Assembly: GCA_037043455.1 (NCBI GenBank)
Contig: JAWPHD010000002.1
Span: forward strand, 124,001-188,000
DNA from: Cyrtodaria siliqua
Taxonomy: Eukaryota > Mollusca > Bivalvia > Adapedonta > Hiatellidae
Direction of reading: 5' to 3'
Length of the DNA: 64,000 nucleotides
Below the pieces are notes generated by a model. The model was given only the letters and a program-made list of their open reading frames with translations. It made no database searches and was not told where the DNA came from. The position numbers and the translations under genes were made by a program. Of this stretch, positions 34,890 through 44,842 are shown one piece after another. The first letter of the stretch is position 1, and every line of letters starts with the position of its first letter.

Positions 34890-35145
34890 TTTGTTACCTG
34901 GTTACATTGGATACAAAAGTATTGGACATGTTTGCATTAATAATTAATATTGTTTTAGGACATAACTTAGTTTGGGATACATGGTTACACAGGGATACAC
35001 CAGGTACAAACTGGGTACAAGTGGGTACAACTAATAATATTAATAGAGTTGAAGCAGAGCAATTTTGGGTACATGGTTACACAGGGCTAGACAAGGTACA
35101 AACTGGGTACAAGTGCCCACCCCCCCCCCCCCCCCCAAAAAAAAA
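34890..35145. repeat. Duplicated GGGTACA-rich segment ending in a poly-C/poly-A tract
   Basis: ACATGGTTACACAGGG followed by GGTACAAACTGGGTACAAGT occurs at about 34979 and again at about 35071. The second copy ends in a run of about 18 C and then about 9 A (35121-35145). Confidence 0.85.
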
Positions 35146-35147
35146 CG

Positions 35148-35945
35148 CCTAACAAACCATGTTAATGGATCGCTTCAAGATCGTAATTTTAAAGCGATTT
35201 AAAAGCGGTCCAATTTCACATGCAAATGAGCTAATGGATCGCTATTTAATATTCCTGATAAAATCTAACAAGAAGCAGCATTTATTTCCAGAGTAACGCT
35301 CTTGGATCGCTTTATGATCGCGATCCTGATTAAATGGGAAATGCATCACGATCAATTAGTGGTTTTGAATGGATCGCACTCCTTATACAACTTTTAATGA
35401 ATTGTGTATGGATCATGATCCAAAAGCGATCCAGTGTTTTACCAAATGGATGTCTTAGTATTGCGTAACACTATAAAACCACTTGTGGATCACGATCGAA
35501 TACACATTATAATGGATCGCTCTAGAATCGCACAGCTAATTAATGGCGGAGTTTCAGTCCAATAATTTTCAGAATGGATCGCTTTAGGATCGGGATTATG
35601 CAACACTATTATACATTCTAATGGATCGCATTAAGATCGCTATTATGTAAAACTATGTACATTCTAATGGATCGCATTAGGATCGCCATTATGTAAAACT
35701 ATGTACTTTCTAATGGATCGCATTAGAATCGCTATTATGTAACACTATATACATTCTAATGGATTGCATTAGGATCGCTATTATGTAACACTATATACAT
35801 TCTAATGGATCGCATTAGGATCGCTAGTATGTAAAACTATGTACATTCTAATGGATCGCATTAGGATCGCTATTATGTAACACTATTATACATTCTAATG
35901 GATCGCATTAGGATCACAACCTTTTGAATCGCTTTATGATCGTGA
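35148..35945. repeat. GATCGC-rich array; core of 46-bp units
   Basis: About seven homogeneous 46-bp units (35573-35930), each with two GATC sites six bases apart (AATGGATCGCATTAGGATCG), then CTATTATGTAACACTATATA. The left flank (35148-35570) has looser copies of the same paired motif. A second small block of related sequence is at 37795-37925. Confidence 0.93.
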
Positions 35946-36049
35946 TCCATTAACAGACCGCTGTTCTAATGGATGCTCCCGAACATGAGTGATCTTGACC
36001 TTTATGCAAAAAGAGCCCTTTATCCGCCCAGAATTATGACCCTTAAAAT

Positions 36050-36512
36050 AAGTGCTGGTAGTCGTTCATAACATGTCATGTTGTTGATAGTTGAAACTCA
36101 AGTTTAACTAGTGTTCACAAATTGAATATGGCATTTTTCAATAATTCAAGTGGCCATAACTCTGGTGTTCCTGGTCAGATATAGCTGGTTGTCGAACTTT
36201 CATTAATATCAACAATCTGACCGTTTGGTAAAGATCAAATACAAAATGAAAGTGCTAGTGTTCACAAGGCAAAATATGTCATTTTTTAGCAAAACAAGGG
36301 CCATAACTCTGGTGTTACTAATCCAATCTGGCTCCGCTGTTTTTGAACTTGTTCAAGCTTTCATTGATATTTTAAAGACCCTGGCAAAGTTTGGTAAAAA
36401 TCAGACTGTCCTATCATGTTTACAAGGCAAAAGTTAAAAGACGACAGAGGACGGACGGACAACTCACCATCCCATAATCTCTGCTGGCTTTTGGTCAGCA
36501 GAGCAACTTTTT
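36050..36512 (-). mobile_element. Array element, family 1, minus strand, 3'-truncated
   Basis: Read on the minus strand the 5' end lies near 36507: GCTCTGCTGACCAAAAGCCA then GCAGAGATTATGGGATGG, followed by the CCGTCC stretch. About two units marked by TTACCAAACTTTGCCAGGG and GTTATGGCCCTTG run leftwards. No 3' hairpin is found, and similarity fades near 36050. Confidence 0.75.
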
Positions 36513-37390
36513 TTTTTTATCAAATTCCTTTCAATAGTTCAAAAAAATGATGGGATATCATATCTGGTTCAGAGTTATACAGCAGACACGAATTGCATAA
36601 TATATTTATGTTCTTTATTTGTTCCATCAATAAAGTAACTTAGTTATGTGTTGGATACAATTTATCAAAACTCTGTCCAGATGTTCAGGTCTTATAATAA
36701 TGTATATGATAATGTGCCGATTAAAAGTAGAGATTTTTCAATGGTTCTTAAAATGAATTATGAGTTGGTAACTCTCAATTCGACGCTCCAATTTTGGTAT
36801 TTGGCCTGGCTGGTTAAAGCCGTATATATTGTTTCTATAGAGTTCAGTGGATTCTTAAAATATGTAAATTATAATATAATATTATACCTTGTGGTCAGTA
36901 AGTTTAGAAACGGTATACATATGTTGTAAACAATTGCCGTTGTTGGCAGGATAGCTACTTTAAAAAATATCAAATTATAGATAAAGAATTAAACAATCCA
37001 ATCTACTACCAGCTTGTTAAACTTTTTTAAAATGTTAGCACAACAGATGGAGAAAAAAATCATGCCCTGACCGGGAATCAAACCCTTGAGTATCTTGCTA
37101 ATTGTGCTAGTGTCTTTAATACCAGCAAAGTTACCATTGACCAATTAAGACCCATGGTTATATTAGCAACCGATTACTCATCACGGACCTGATGTCACTG
37201 GGTTTCTTTTGGCAAGTAAAAATATAGATTTAGTCTAATCAATGTTTTGCCTAGACCGCCTTAGCATGGCACTGCGCCATGATGCCTTGACACTCCATGT
37301 TACCTTTTCAAGTCCTAAGTAATGTGATACTCCATTATTAATCAATTTGTTAATCAACATTTTATTCAGATATCGTGTTCTTTCATATAA
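36513..37390. other. Spacer with an old SINE fragment
   Basis: On the minus strand, GGGTTTGATTCCCGG (about 37074-37088) is a B box. Upstream of it TGGTAACTTTGCTGG could be a decayed A box, so a SINE head probably lies at about 37060-37165. The 93-codon plus frame at 36648-36929 shows no domain. Confidence 0.45.
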
Positions 37391-37393
37391 AGC

Positions 37394-37700
37394 GCTTCAG
37401 TGACCAGGATGGTAAAGACGCTGCGTTTAAAACCTCTCCTCTCACCACATCAAGTCTTGTGGGTTCAAATCCCATTGGGACTTCTAAGTGAGAAAATGTT
37501 GTTTGTACGGATGGCAGGTGGTATACAGGGTTCTACCCAGGAAAAATTGGGTGGTCTGTCTTCACCACAAAAACAAACATCTACCGTCATATATAGTCTA
37601 AAATGTGAAGAAAATTACAAAAACACCATTCGATCAACCAACCATCTTCCATATAAACACCAAGTTCCCTTACAAACCAGAAGAAATTGGTGGTAATTTG
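37394..37700 (+). mobile_element. tRNA-derived SINE
   Basis: The head has a tRNA-like A region (AGTGACCAGGATGGTAAAGA) and B box GGGTTCAAATCCC (37460-37472). The central part GGTTCTACCCAGG...GGTGGTCTGTCTTCACCAC is the segment shared with 22260 and 54755. The 3' part (CCGTCATATATAGTC) also matches the 54729 copy. No protein is encoded; the 98-codon frame over it is incidental. Confidence 0.8.
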
Positions 37701-37794
37701 GGTTAAAGGGCTTTATTACAATGAACAATTCTGCTTTAATATATTTTCTTCTGAATCATGCTAAATAATGGCAACTTTTAATAAATCGCTAACA

Positions 37795-37925
37795 AACCGG
37801 TTTGTAAATGTTCTGTTATAATGGGTCGCTTTTGGATCATGCTCAATAATGGCAAAGTTTTAATGGATCGCTAACAAACCATTTTGTAAATGTTCAGTTT
37901 TAATGGATCGCTTTTGAATCGTTCT
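37795..37925. repeat. Small block related to the GATCGC array
   Basis: TTTAATGGATCGCTAACAAA and TAATGGATCGCTTTTGAATC, about 2 copies. AACAAACCAT is also present at the left edge of the 35148 array, so the two blocks share an origin. Confidence 0.8.
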
Positions 37926-38152
37926 TAAATTTGGAGGAACACTCCAACAGATGTAGTTTATGATATATGTTTGTGATTAACACATATATGTTCATATCAT
38001 GTTTGATAAGTATACAGATATATAGGGACTGCTCCAATTTGGAGGAACCCTCCAACAGATGTAGTTTATGATATATGTTTGTGAGTAACACATATATGTA
38101 TATGTTCATATCATGTTTGATAAGTATATAGATGTATAGGGACCGCTCCAAT
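37926..38152. repeat. Tandem duplication of about 112 bp
   Basis: Two copies starting AATTTGGAGGAAC and containing CCAACAGATGTAGTTTATGA and TTCATATCATGTTTGATAAG. Minus-strand frame 37900-38151 is incidental. Confidence 0.9.
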
Positions 38153-38311
38153 ATTTAATGATATACAGGTAGAATTCGACCTGCCCTTTGTCATCTTAAG
38201 CTATCCCTTTATCAAGTCAAACACCGTAAAGCGGTTGAAACAGTTTCATGAAAATACTTCCAAAACGATTTAAGTTTGGGTCAGTAATGAAAGTAAAACT
38301 TTTTAAAAAAA

Positions 38312-38380
38312 AAAAGGAAAAAAAGGTGCGCTGAATTATCAAGCTTAAGGAAAAAAAGGTGCGCTGAATTATCAAGCTTA
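38312..38380. repeat. 33-bp direct duplication next to an element end
   Basis: GGTGCGCTGAATTATCAAGC with AAGGAAAAAAA occurs twice in a row, directly beside the 3' end of the minus-strand family 2 element. Confidence 0.9.
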
Positions 38381-38891
38381 AACAAAACAAGAGGTCAATG
38401 ACCTTGAAGCTCTACTGATTGATTTTGATTTCAGGAAGTAGTCGCTACAGTCTTGTTTTTTGAAAAATTATTTTTAGCCGTGGCGGCCATCTTGAATTTC
38501 CGGCCGACCTGAAATTTTGCTAGGATCAATTAGACATCAAGACCAACATTCCTGTGAAGTTTCATGAAAATCCGTCGAGTAGTTTCAGAGGAGTAGTTGC
38601 TACAAGTTTTCATTATATAACTCTATGTAAACAAAGATGGCCGCTGGCAGCCATGTTGTTGTTGTTGTTGCGTGGAGGAAACCATATGTTCTATGTTCCT
38701 CTCACGAAACCTCCTTGAAAGGAGAACCGTCTGTCGACGTAGTATAATTCCTCCACCCGAATATATATGAATAATGGAACAGTCCAATCCACCACCGAGA
38801 ATACGCTACGCTAACATTTACACAGCTGTTTATATTATGATTGTGTTTAACACCACAATTAATGCATTCACTCAGTGGTTACTGTCCCACT

Positions 38892-41290
38892 CTATGTGTT
38901 TAAAACAATTTTTAACAGTCTGTATCGGGTTATATGCAAGCTGTATAGCAACCTTCTAACTTGAAACTCAAAGTTTTGTAACGGGGGGGGTGCAATGGAT
39001 CTCAGGGATGGGAAGTTTGTGTAGTCCAAAAGTAACTGTATCTTCTGCTTGGCACACAGTACATTGAAGTCGGAAAATCCTAATTCTTCAAGTTCATGAC
39101 TGATATCACATAAAATTTGTTGTCTGAGACTGTGCAAGGCACCACAGTTCAGAATAAAATGTTCCAGTGTTTCGTCTTCTAACCAACACAACCGACATGT
39201 AGCGTCAACTTGGTTTTGGTTAAACCTAGCCCTGGAATCCTGAAGAATATAGCCTCCACACAAGAGTTTTAACTGTATAGGAATCCTCAGCATATCTTTG
39301 GACGACTTCAGAGGTACTCTCAGTATCCGATGAGGTTTCCCCGGTAGATATTCCGGGTTCAAGTATTGAAGACTTTTGTAATATTGCACTCTAGTTTCGA
39401 TTTTATCAATCCAATATTTATTTACGGCACAGTTTATATATTTTTGCCATCTAAATTTAGGCATAGGATCATTCAATAAAGTTTTTGGATCAATGATGTC
39501 ATATTTCCAAGCAAGTCTTTTTATTTCGATGAACCAGCTATTGCTGTTTTGAATGTTTAGTGAAAGTTGTCTGATTGCTAATTTCTTTTCCAAAGCATTA
39601 TCGTTTTGTGCACAAATATTACGGAATAGAGTCCATGCTTTCTTGTCCACTTGCCCCTCTATCGGGAGAAATCCGGATAATAAGTATACCGCTGAGTCCG
39701 CTGTATTTACTGGGACAGATAAGATCTGTTTAAGAGTCGTATTTTGAAATGTTTCTAATTTATCAAGATCCTTACTTTTTGGTAGTAGTATTTCCAAGCC
39801 ATATAACAAAATTGGCTGCACATACACTTGGACGAGATGAAGACAGGTTTCCGGATCGAGACCATTATTATTACCATGAAGACCACTTGCCATTAAACTG
39901 TACAAGGCTCTACGCGCCTTCTGTATATTATTATTCACATTTATGTCTATAGTATCTTTCAAAGTTTTGGCTCTCTTTATACCGAGATGTGTACTGTATT
40001 CTACATTTGGAATTTTATTTTCATATATTTCAAAGAATAGTTCACTAGAGAAAGTTTTCTTCTTGCTTGTAATAAATTTCAAAGCCTCGGTTTTACTAGG
40101 TTGTAATACATAACGTTCACGGTTTGCAAAGTCTTCAGCAATGTTAATCAAAAGCTGTGTATCTGAGTCTTCATTACTAATAAGGGCCACATCATCCGCA
40201 CAGGCGCTTGCGCAACAGTTGAGATTACCGACATATAGTCCTTTGGCACTGCCTTCAAGTCTGTGTAACAATGGGTCTATGTAAGATTTGTACAAGTCTG
40301 TGCTGATTACTCCCCCTTGACGAACTCCCTGTTGTATTTTAAAAGGTTCAGACCTAATAGATTTCCACTTAATTATACTACAAGTATCTGTATGTAAACT
40401 GTTAATTATCGACCAATGTTTGTCGGTGATACCGGAGTAATACACTCTCCGCATCATATGAGCCCTATCTACCACATCAAATGCAGCCTTGGCGTCCAGA
40501 AAAATGTAATTACAGTTGGTCTTCTTGTCCATATTAATCCTTGCGGTTTCTTCTAGAATTAGGGCTGCGTGAAGCGGAGATGTTCCGGAAGTGAACCCTC
40601 TTTGAAAAGCGCTCTGGGATTCCTCCAATAAATGGGATAATCTATATTTCAATACAGCCTCTATAATTTTTTCGATAACTGGGAGAACCGTAATACCTCT
40701 ATAGTTGGTAGAAACTGTTTGTTTACCCTTATTCTTGAATATGGGGGACAAAAGTCCAATTTTCAACGACGCCGGGACTTCTCCAGTGCTGAAGATAACG
40801 TTCACAATGTCAAGAAGTATAAAAAACACAACTTCACCACTGTGCACATAATGTTCAATGCACATGCCGTAGTAATCAGCAGATTTACCTTTATTAATGT
40901 TTTTCATGGCTTTATTCAGTTCTTCTATCGAAACTGGTGGGACATCCCGCGAGATTGCCATTTGTTCTAAGCTTTCGACCTCAGTCTTAACTGTATTATT
41001 ATAAGAAGAATTAAAGTTTATGTTTTCAGAGTGTTGAGCCAATGCTTCGAAATGTTTCTGGAATCCAGCTACAATATCTTGATCACCCGAATATGTATCA
41101 TTGCCTACATGTAGGTCTTCTATGAATGAATTCTTTATTTTTCTTTCCTTATTTATGAGTTTGTGAAAGAGTTTTGGATTTTTAAACTTAGTCGATAAAA
41201 TTTCATCTTTATCCAGTTCACTACGTCGAGCTTGTTCTTTACGGACTTCCTGTCTGAATTGCTTCTTATCAATTTCCTTTGGATCACAGA
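38892..41290 (-). CDS. LINE ORF2, reverse transcriptase part
   Basis: Open from about 41290 without a start of its own, so it is the downstream half of ORF2 after one frameshift. Motifs counted from 41042: LSPIFKNKG (98), NYRGITVLPV (114), SAFQRGFTSGTS (144), FLDAKAAFDVV (181, first catalytic Asp), QQGVRQGGVIS (237) and ACADDVAL (280, the paired Asp). A C-terminal Cys-x2-Cys...His...Cys motif (CRLCWLEDETLEHFILNC) is present, as in many CR1/Jockey-type elements. All catalytic residues are intact. Ends in KIVLNT and a stop at 38892. It copies element RNA at the nicked target. Confidence 0.88.
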
Positions 41291-42406
41291 ATTATTATGT
41301 GGATCACATGGTTTCCCATCTTGTGCCCAGTTAAAAACAGATTGTCTCATCAGCCTTAAACAATTGGCTATCCTAGAGTTCCACACAGCCAGTTTTGGGT
41401 TCGATTTCAAATGTTTCTTTTTAGGAACACACTCCCTCGCAGAATGCTTAAGTATTTCATTCATATTCATTATCTTATCATCAATATTTATATGTTTATG
41501 TCTAAAAATCTCAGTTTTTTTGAGAATCGCTGTATTAACTTTTTGTTGATAACTTTCTTTATCTATTTTATCCCAATTTATACGTTTAACTATAGTTTTT
41601 GAGATGTTGGATACATCAGTTCGCTTGATTGTAACTTCACATTCAAAGCCTAGCGCAATAGGGTGATGATCCGAGCAATTTGGTACAAATTCATTCAAAA
41701 TGCTTCTTGTAGTTAAGGCTGAGCTGTTTACCAAATTAACTAGGAAGTAGTCTATTTCAGTGCAGTCTATGCCCTGTGGGGTTATATATGTTTTTCCAAT
41801 ACATTCATATGTCAAACTGTGGTCATGCAAAAGTTTTTCCAGACAACGCGCTCTTTTTGATTGTATAAAGTTCAAATCTTCATTTATATCGCCACCGATG
41901 ATAATATCATGCGTCCCTCCGAATTTAATACAAATCTCATTCAATATATCAATACATTTTTGGAATTCAGTTAATGAGTCACTTTTACCATTGGATGGTA
42001 AATACACCGACACAATCAAATTTTTTTGGATATTATCTGCCAAAAGTTCAATGCACTGTATTCTCTCATTTCCTTCATCCAGTGTGTTGATAAGATGGTC
42101 AATGTTCTTACTCCATAAGACTGCGACACCACCAAATCCACGCGGTAGTTGAGATGGTTGTATTGGGTCATACATATCACATGATTTCCCTTGAAAATTA
42201 AGGTCCTGACTAATTTCACCCAGTAAATGTAGGTTGCACTGAAATAACCAGTGTTCCTGTATTAAAATCACATTATAGTCTTTTGCAAGTGTTTTTACAG
42301 TATGACAACTAGTTTTAATGTTTTTACAGTTATATGATACAATGTTAAGTTTTGTGCTGGAGGATTGTTGTCCTACGGTATTCTGGCCGGCTCTGGGCGA
42401 CGCCTT
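41153..42406 (-). CDS. LINE ORF2, endonuclease part (APE-type)
   Basis: The frame is open from about 42434 and has no ATG before the domain. It contains LNIVSYNCKNIK (typical first strand of APE endonucleases), ILIQEHW (catalytic Glu), VYLPSNG, IIIGGDIN (Asp/Asn pair), IDYFLVN and NCSDHHPIAL (Asp-His of the active site), all in the expected order. The enzyme nicks target DNA to prime reverse transcription. The frame overlaps the proline-rich frame upstream in the -1 register. Near 41275-41300 the homologous reading passes into another frame, which continues as the reverse transcriptase part, so residues after 'NNSVIQRK' in this frame are probably out of frame. Confidence 0.85.
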   Translation of the reverse strand, partial: KASPRAGQNTVGQQSSSTKLNIVSYNCKNIKTSCHTVKTLAKDYNVILIQEHWLFQCNLHLLGEISQDLNFQGKSCDMYDPIQPSQLPRGFGGVAVLWSKNIDHLINTLDEGNERIQCIELLADNIQKNLIVSVYLPSNGKSDSLTEFQKCIDILNEICIKFGGTHDIIIGGDINEDLNFIQSKRARCLEKLLHDHSLTYECIGKTYITPQGIDCTEIDYFLVNLVNSSALTTRSILNEFVPNCSDHHPIALGFECEVTIKRTDVSNISKTIVKRINWDKIDKESYQQKVNTAILKKTEIFRHKHINIDDKIMNMNEILKHSARECVPKKKHLKSNPKLAVWNSRIANCLRLMRQSVFNWAQDGKPCDPHNNSVIQRKLIRSNSDRKSVKNKLDVVNWIKMKFYRLSLKIQNSFTNS

Positions 42407-43176
42407 AAAAAAGGTTGTGTTTGGATACCAGTATGTCTGTCAGACTGTGCCTGAAGGCTTCCTGTTGTATGTTCGTTAATCCTTGGATGTTGTGGAGCTC
42501 CCCTGGCGGGGGGAGATTGCCGACCTTGAGCTAGAGGTTGTAGAGCTCCCCCAGCAGGGGGAGGTTGCCGACCTTGACTTGGAGGTTGTGGAGCTCCCCC
42601 AGCAGGGGGAGGTTGCCGACCTTGACTTGGAGGTTGTGGAGCTCCCCCAACAGGGGGAGGTTGCCGACCTTGGACTGGAGGTTGTGGAGCTCCCCCAGCA
42701 GGGGGAGGTCGCCGACCTTGGCCTGGAGGTTGTAGAGCTCCCCATGCCGGGGGAGGTTGCCGACCTTGACCAGGAGGTTGTAGAGGTCCGCCCGCCGGAG
42801 GAGGTTGCCGACCTTGACCTTGGTTTATGTGGATATTACAGGGGGGCTGCGTTGTATTCTCATAATAAATGCTTCTACCTTTAAGGGCTTCATGGAGTTT
42901 ATTTCTTGGAACACTAACTGTTTCTGTTGACCTTAAGTTTTCACCTTCAGGATCGAGATTAATAACTTCTGGTTCGACTTGCTCTTTGTTTTCCATAGCG
43001 ACATTAACTGTTCGGGAGTTTCTGTTGGCTGGTTCTTCCGTTGAGTCCATCTCCAGTTTGTCCAGCTGTTTTTCTATCTGCCTGAGGACGAATTTAGTTA
43101 CCCGCTCATGGATTGCCCTGACGGTATTGTCTGTGCCAGATGAGTTTGCAGATACTCCAAAGTTGCTGACAAGCAC
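42373..43176 (-). CDS. LINE proline/glutamine-rich reading frame
   Basis: About 267 codons. The frame is open from about 43226 and contains no ATG until codon 43 of the given span (MDSTEEP), so a conventional start is unclear. It could be the continuation of ORF1 after a +1 shift or the N-terminal part of ORF2. The first half is acidic and mixed (VRAIHERVTKFVLRQIEKQL). The second half holds about seven 16-residue repeats of the type GRQPPPAGGAPQPPSQ, encoded by a 48-bp minisatellite. It ends 33 bases after a T_TTT_TTA heptamer (42412-42406), where a -1 slip would enter the endonuclease frame. No enzymatic domain is visible. Confidence 0.6.
   Translation of the reverse strand: MLVSNFGVSANSSGTDNTVRAIHERVTKFVLRQIEKQLDKLEMDSTEEPANRNSRTVNVAMENKEQVEPEVINLDPEGENLRSTETVSVPRNKLHEALKGRSIYYENTTQPPCNIHINQGQGRQPPPAGGPLQPPGQGRQPPPAWGALQPPGQGRRPPPAGGAPQPPVQGRQPPPVGGAPQPPSQGRQPPPAGGAPQPPSQGRQPPPAGGALQPLAQGRQSPPARGAPQHPRINEHTTGSLQAQSDRHTGIQTQPFLRRRPEPARIP
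42476..42830. repeat. 48-bp minisatellite inside the LINE
   Basis: Seven imperfect copies containing GAGCTCCCCCAGCAGGGGGA and GGTTGCCGACCTTG. The unit is a multiple of three, so the proline-rich frame is kept and open frames also appear on the opposite strand. Confidence 0.95.
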
Positions 43177-43210
43177 AGGTTGCTGACCTTGGCCTTGACC
43201 ATTTTTATTT

Positions 43211-44386
43211 TCAATATGTTCTTTCGGTTAAAGATTTAACCGTTTTCTCTAGTTCTTTATTATGGTTTTCCAGTCTTTCACAGTATGTTACTAGCGTTAG
43301 ATTGTTAGAGTTTTTTTCTAAAATTTGCTTTTCTTTCATTTTAAGTTCTTCTTCTATTTTCTTTAATTTTATTTCTTTTGTTCTTAATTCACTCAACTTA
43401 ATTTCTGGGTTAGGAATACCGTTAGTTTCTTTATTCATTTGAGCTGTAAGTGACTTTTTCCTCGCCTTTTCATTCACCACCTCGACGGGAGCTGAATTGT
43501 AGAGATGTGAGGGACTGGAGCTGGGAATTGGAGATCTTTCGGTTGCCAACGGCTCATCATTCAGGATACTTTTTAACTGTGTTTCGTCATCATCATGCGA
43601 GAAGGTTGTCAACGCAGGAAGTTGAAGTACTGTTTTTTTCGATTTTGGTGGTGTTACGTTCAGTATTGGCTTGTCAGCAACCTTGGAGCAAGACTTGCAG
43701 ATGTAGGCCTCGTCACTTTTTTCAATGTTCGGAATTTCATCTGGGGATATACCTTCACATTTGTAGTGCACCCAATGTTTATAAGTTTCACACAGGACGC
43801 CTTTGGAGCGAACATTTTTATTACAACCGGTGCAGAATTTAATCTCGACCGATTCAATTGCTTTGGTTTTATTATTATTATTATAACCTTTGGGAGGTAG
43901 ATGTTTTTGAATCTCTTGTGCAAACAGAGCATTTAACTTGGTCACATTTACCGGTTGGCCATTTAGTGTTGCCAGACTTATTAAGTTATTTATATTTTCA
44001 GCATCATTATTCAAGAAAGTTTCTGGATTTTTCCCATTGACCATTAATTTACTGGTTGTAGTATAAATATTCAGGGTGTAAACCCCCTCTATCTTTATTA
44101 TATGTTCAATCACATTGCCCGCTCTATCCGTGTTAGTTTTAACCTCAGCGTTCGCATGATCGCTGTAATATATCAACGCAGCTTCCTTGGTGAGTTCAAA
44201 CGTCGCCGCATCCGCTTCTATCACAATCCCCCCCGAAGTAAACGTGAATTCAAGGCACTCGACCCTCTTTGTTGCTCGAAGTTTTTTTGCCAGACTTCTG
44301 GAAATGTTCAGCTCATAATTTTTCGTTGAGTTGTCGCTCGCTCCGTCGCCTCCCATGACCCCCTCAATGCTCAGAGGTCTACTCAT
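43211..44386 (-). CDS. LINE ORF1 protein with PHD-type zinc finger and coiled coil
   Basis: 391 codons from the ATG at 44386 (MSRPLSIEGV); an in-frame extension upstream of this has no better context. The N-terminal half has no recognised domain. A PHD-type finger follows at about residues 185-233: Cys pairs at both ends (CTGC and CKSC) with W-V-H-Y-K-C in the middle. The expected fourth ligand is tyrosine (residue 202 in CETYKHW) instead of cysteine, a change obtainable by one G-to-A substitution. The last roughly 75 residues are charged and heptad-like, predicted coiled coil. ORF1 proteins of this type bind RNA or aid RNP assembly in CR1/L2-like elements; that role is inferred. The next frame (proline-rich) starts in the +1 register just before this stop, so the boundary may be natural or a frameshift lesion. 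Confidence 0.75.
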   Translation of the reverse strand: MSRPLSIEGVMGGDGASDNSTKNYELNISRSLAKKLRATKRVECLEFTFTSGGIVIEADAATFELTKEAALIYYSDHANAEVKTNTDRAGNVIEHIIKIEGVYTLNIYTTTSKLMVNGKNPETFLNNDAENINNLISLATLNGQPVNVTKLNALFAQEIQKHLPPKGYNNNNKTKAIESVEIKFCTGCNKNVRSKGVLCETYKHWVHYKCEGISPDEIPNIEKSDEAYICKSCSKVADKPILNVTPPKSKKTVLQLPALTTFSHDDDETQLKSILNDEPLATERSPIPSSSPSHLYNSAPVEVVNEKARKKSLTAQMNKETNGIPNPEIKLSELRTKEIKLKKIEEELKMKEKQILEKNSNNLTLVTYCERLENHNKELEKTVKSLTERTY

Positions 44387-44842
44387 ATTATAGACCCACC
44401 GGGACCATGAACCTCCCCAGGCCAGGGATCCACTGCACCGCACCAGTCAGACCAAATGTTTACTGTTATAAAACAATGATAAATGCCTTTTAAAATTAAT
44501 TTAAAAGTCTCTCAAGACAAACTATTGTAGTTTTAAAACCATAAAATATCTTTCATGTAATATAAAAACGGTCCTTTAGTTGTTTTAAAACATTTAAAAG
44601 TCAAAGTTTGCAAAATTTCCAATATGGCGGCCACGGCACGCTGCCAAATTTTTGGAGGTCGTTCAAATATCTGAGAAATTGCTACTACTTTCGAGTCCAG
44701 GAGCAGCCGTAAGCTGTCGTACAAGTTTATGAACACCTTTACCACCTTTACCCGTATAAAATTCTAAGAATAAAGTTGTTTAAAAAGTTAAAAGTTTAAG
44801 AGCGTATAAAAGCACGTCCTTCCATCACCACTGCCACCGACA
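44387..44842 (-). promoter_or_regulatory. LINE 5' leader, probable internal promoter region
   Basis: Non-coding sequence between the 5' end and ORF1. Reading the plus strand, AATATGGCGGC at 44621-44631 matches the YY1 consensus AANATGGCGGC. LINE 5' leaders usually hold an internal promoter; no direct evidence here. Confidence 0.35.

Larger units (their letters stand above)
38658..44842 (-). mobile_element. Near-full-length non-LTR retrotransposon (LINE), about 6.2 kb
   Basis: On the minus strand: a 5' leader of about 450 bases, ORF1 with PHD finger and coiled coil, a proline-rich frame, an APE endonuclease, a reverse transcriptase with a C-terminal Cys/His motif, about 220 bases of 3' UTR and a (CAA)n tail at 38658-38670. 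ATGTT flanks both ends (38653-38657 and 44843-44847), a plausible target duplication. PHD-type ORF1 and APE-type ORF2 fit the CR1/L2-type LINEs, but the clade was not determined. The copy carries a frameshift in ORF2 and a changed zinc ligand in ORF1, so it is probably inactive although structurally recent. Confidence 0.88.

Noticed and set aside
42483..42884. 133-codon plus-strand frame
   Set aside because: Antisense shadow of the proline-rich LINE repeat (48-bp units).
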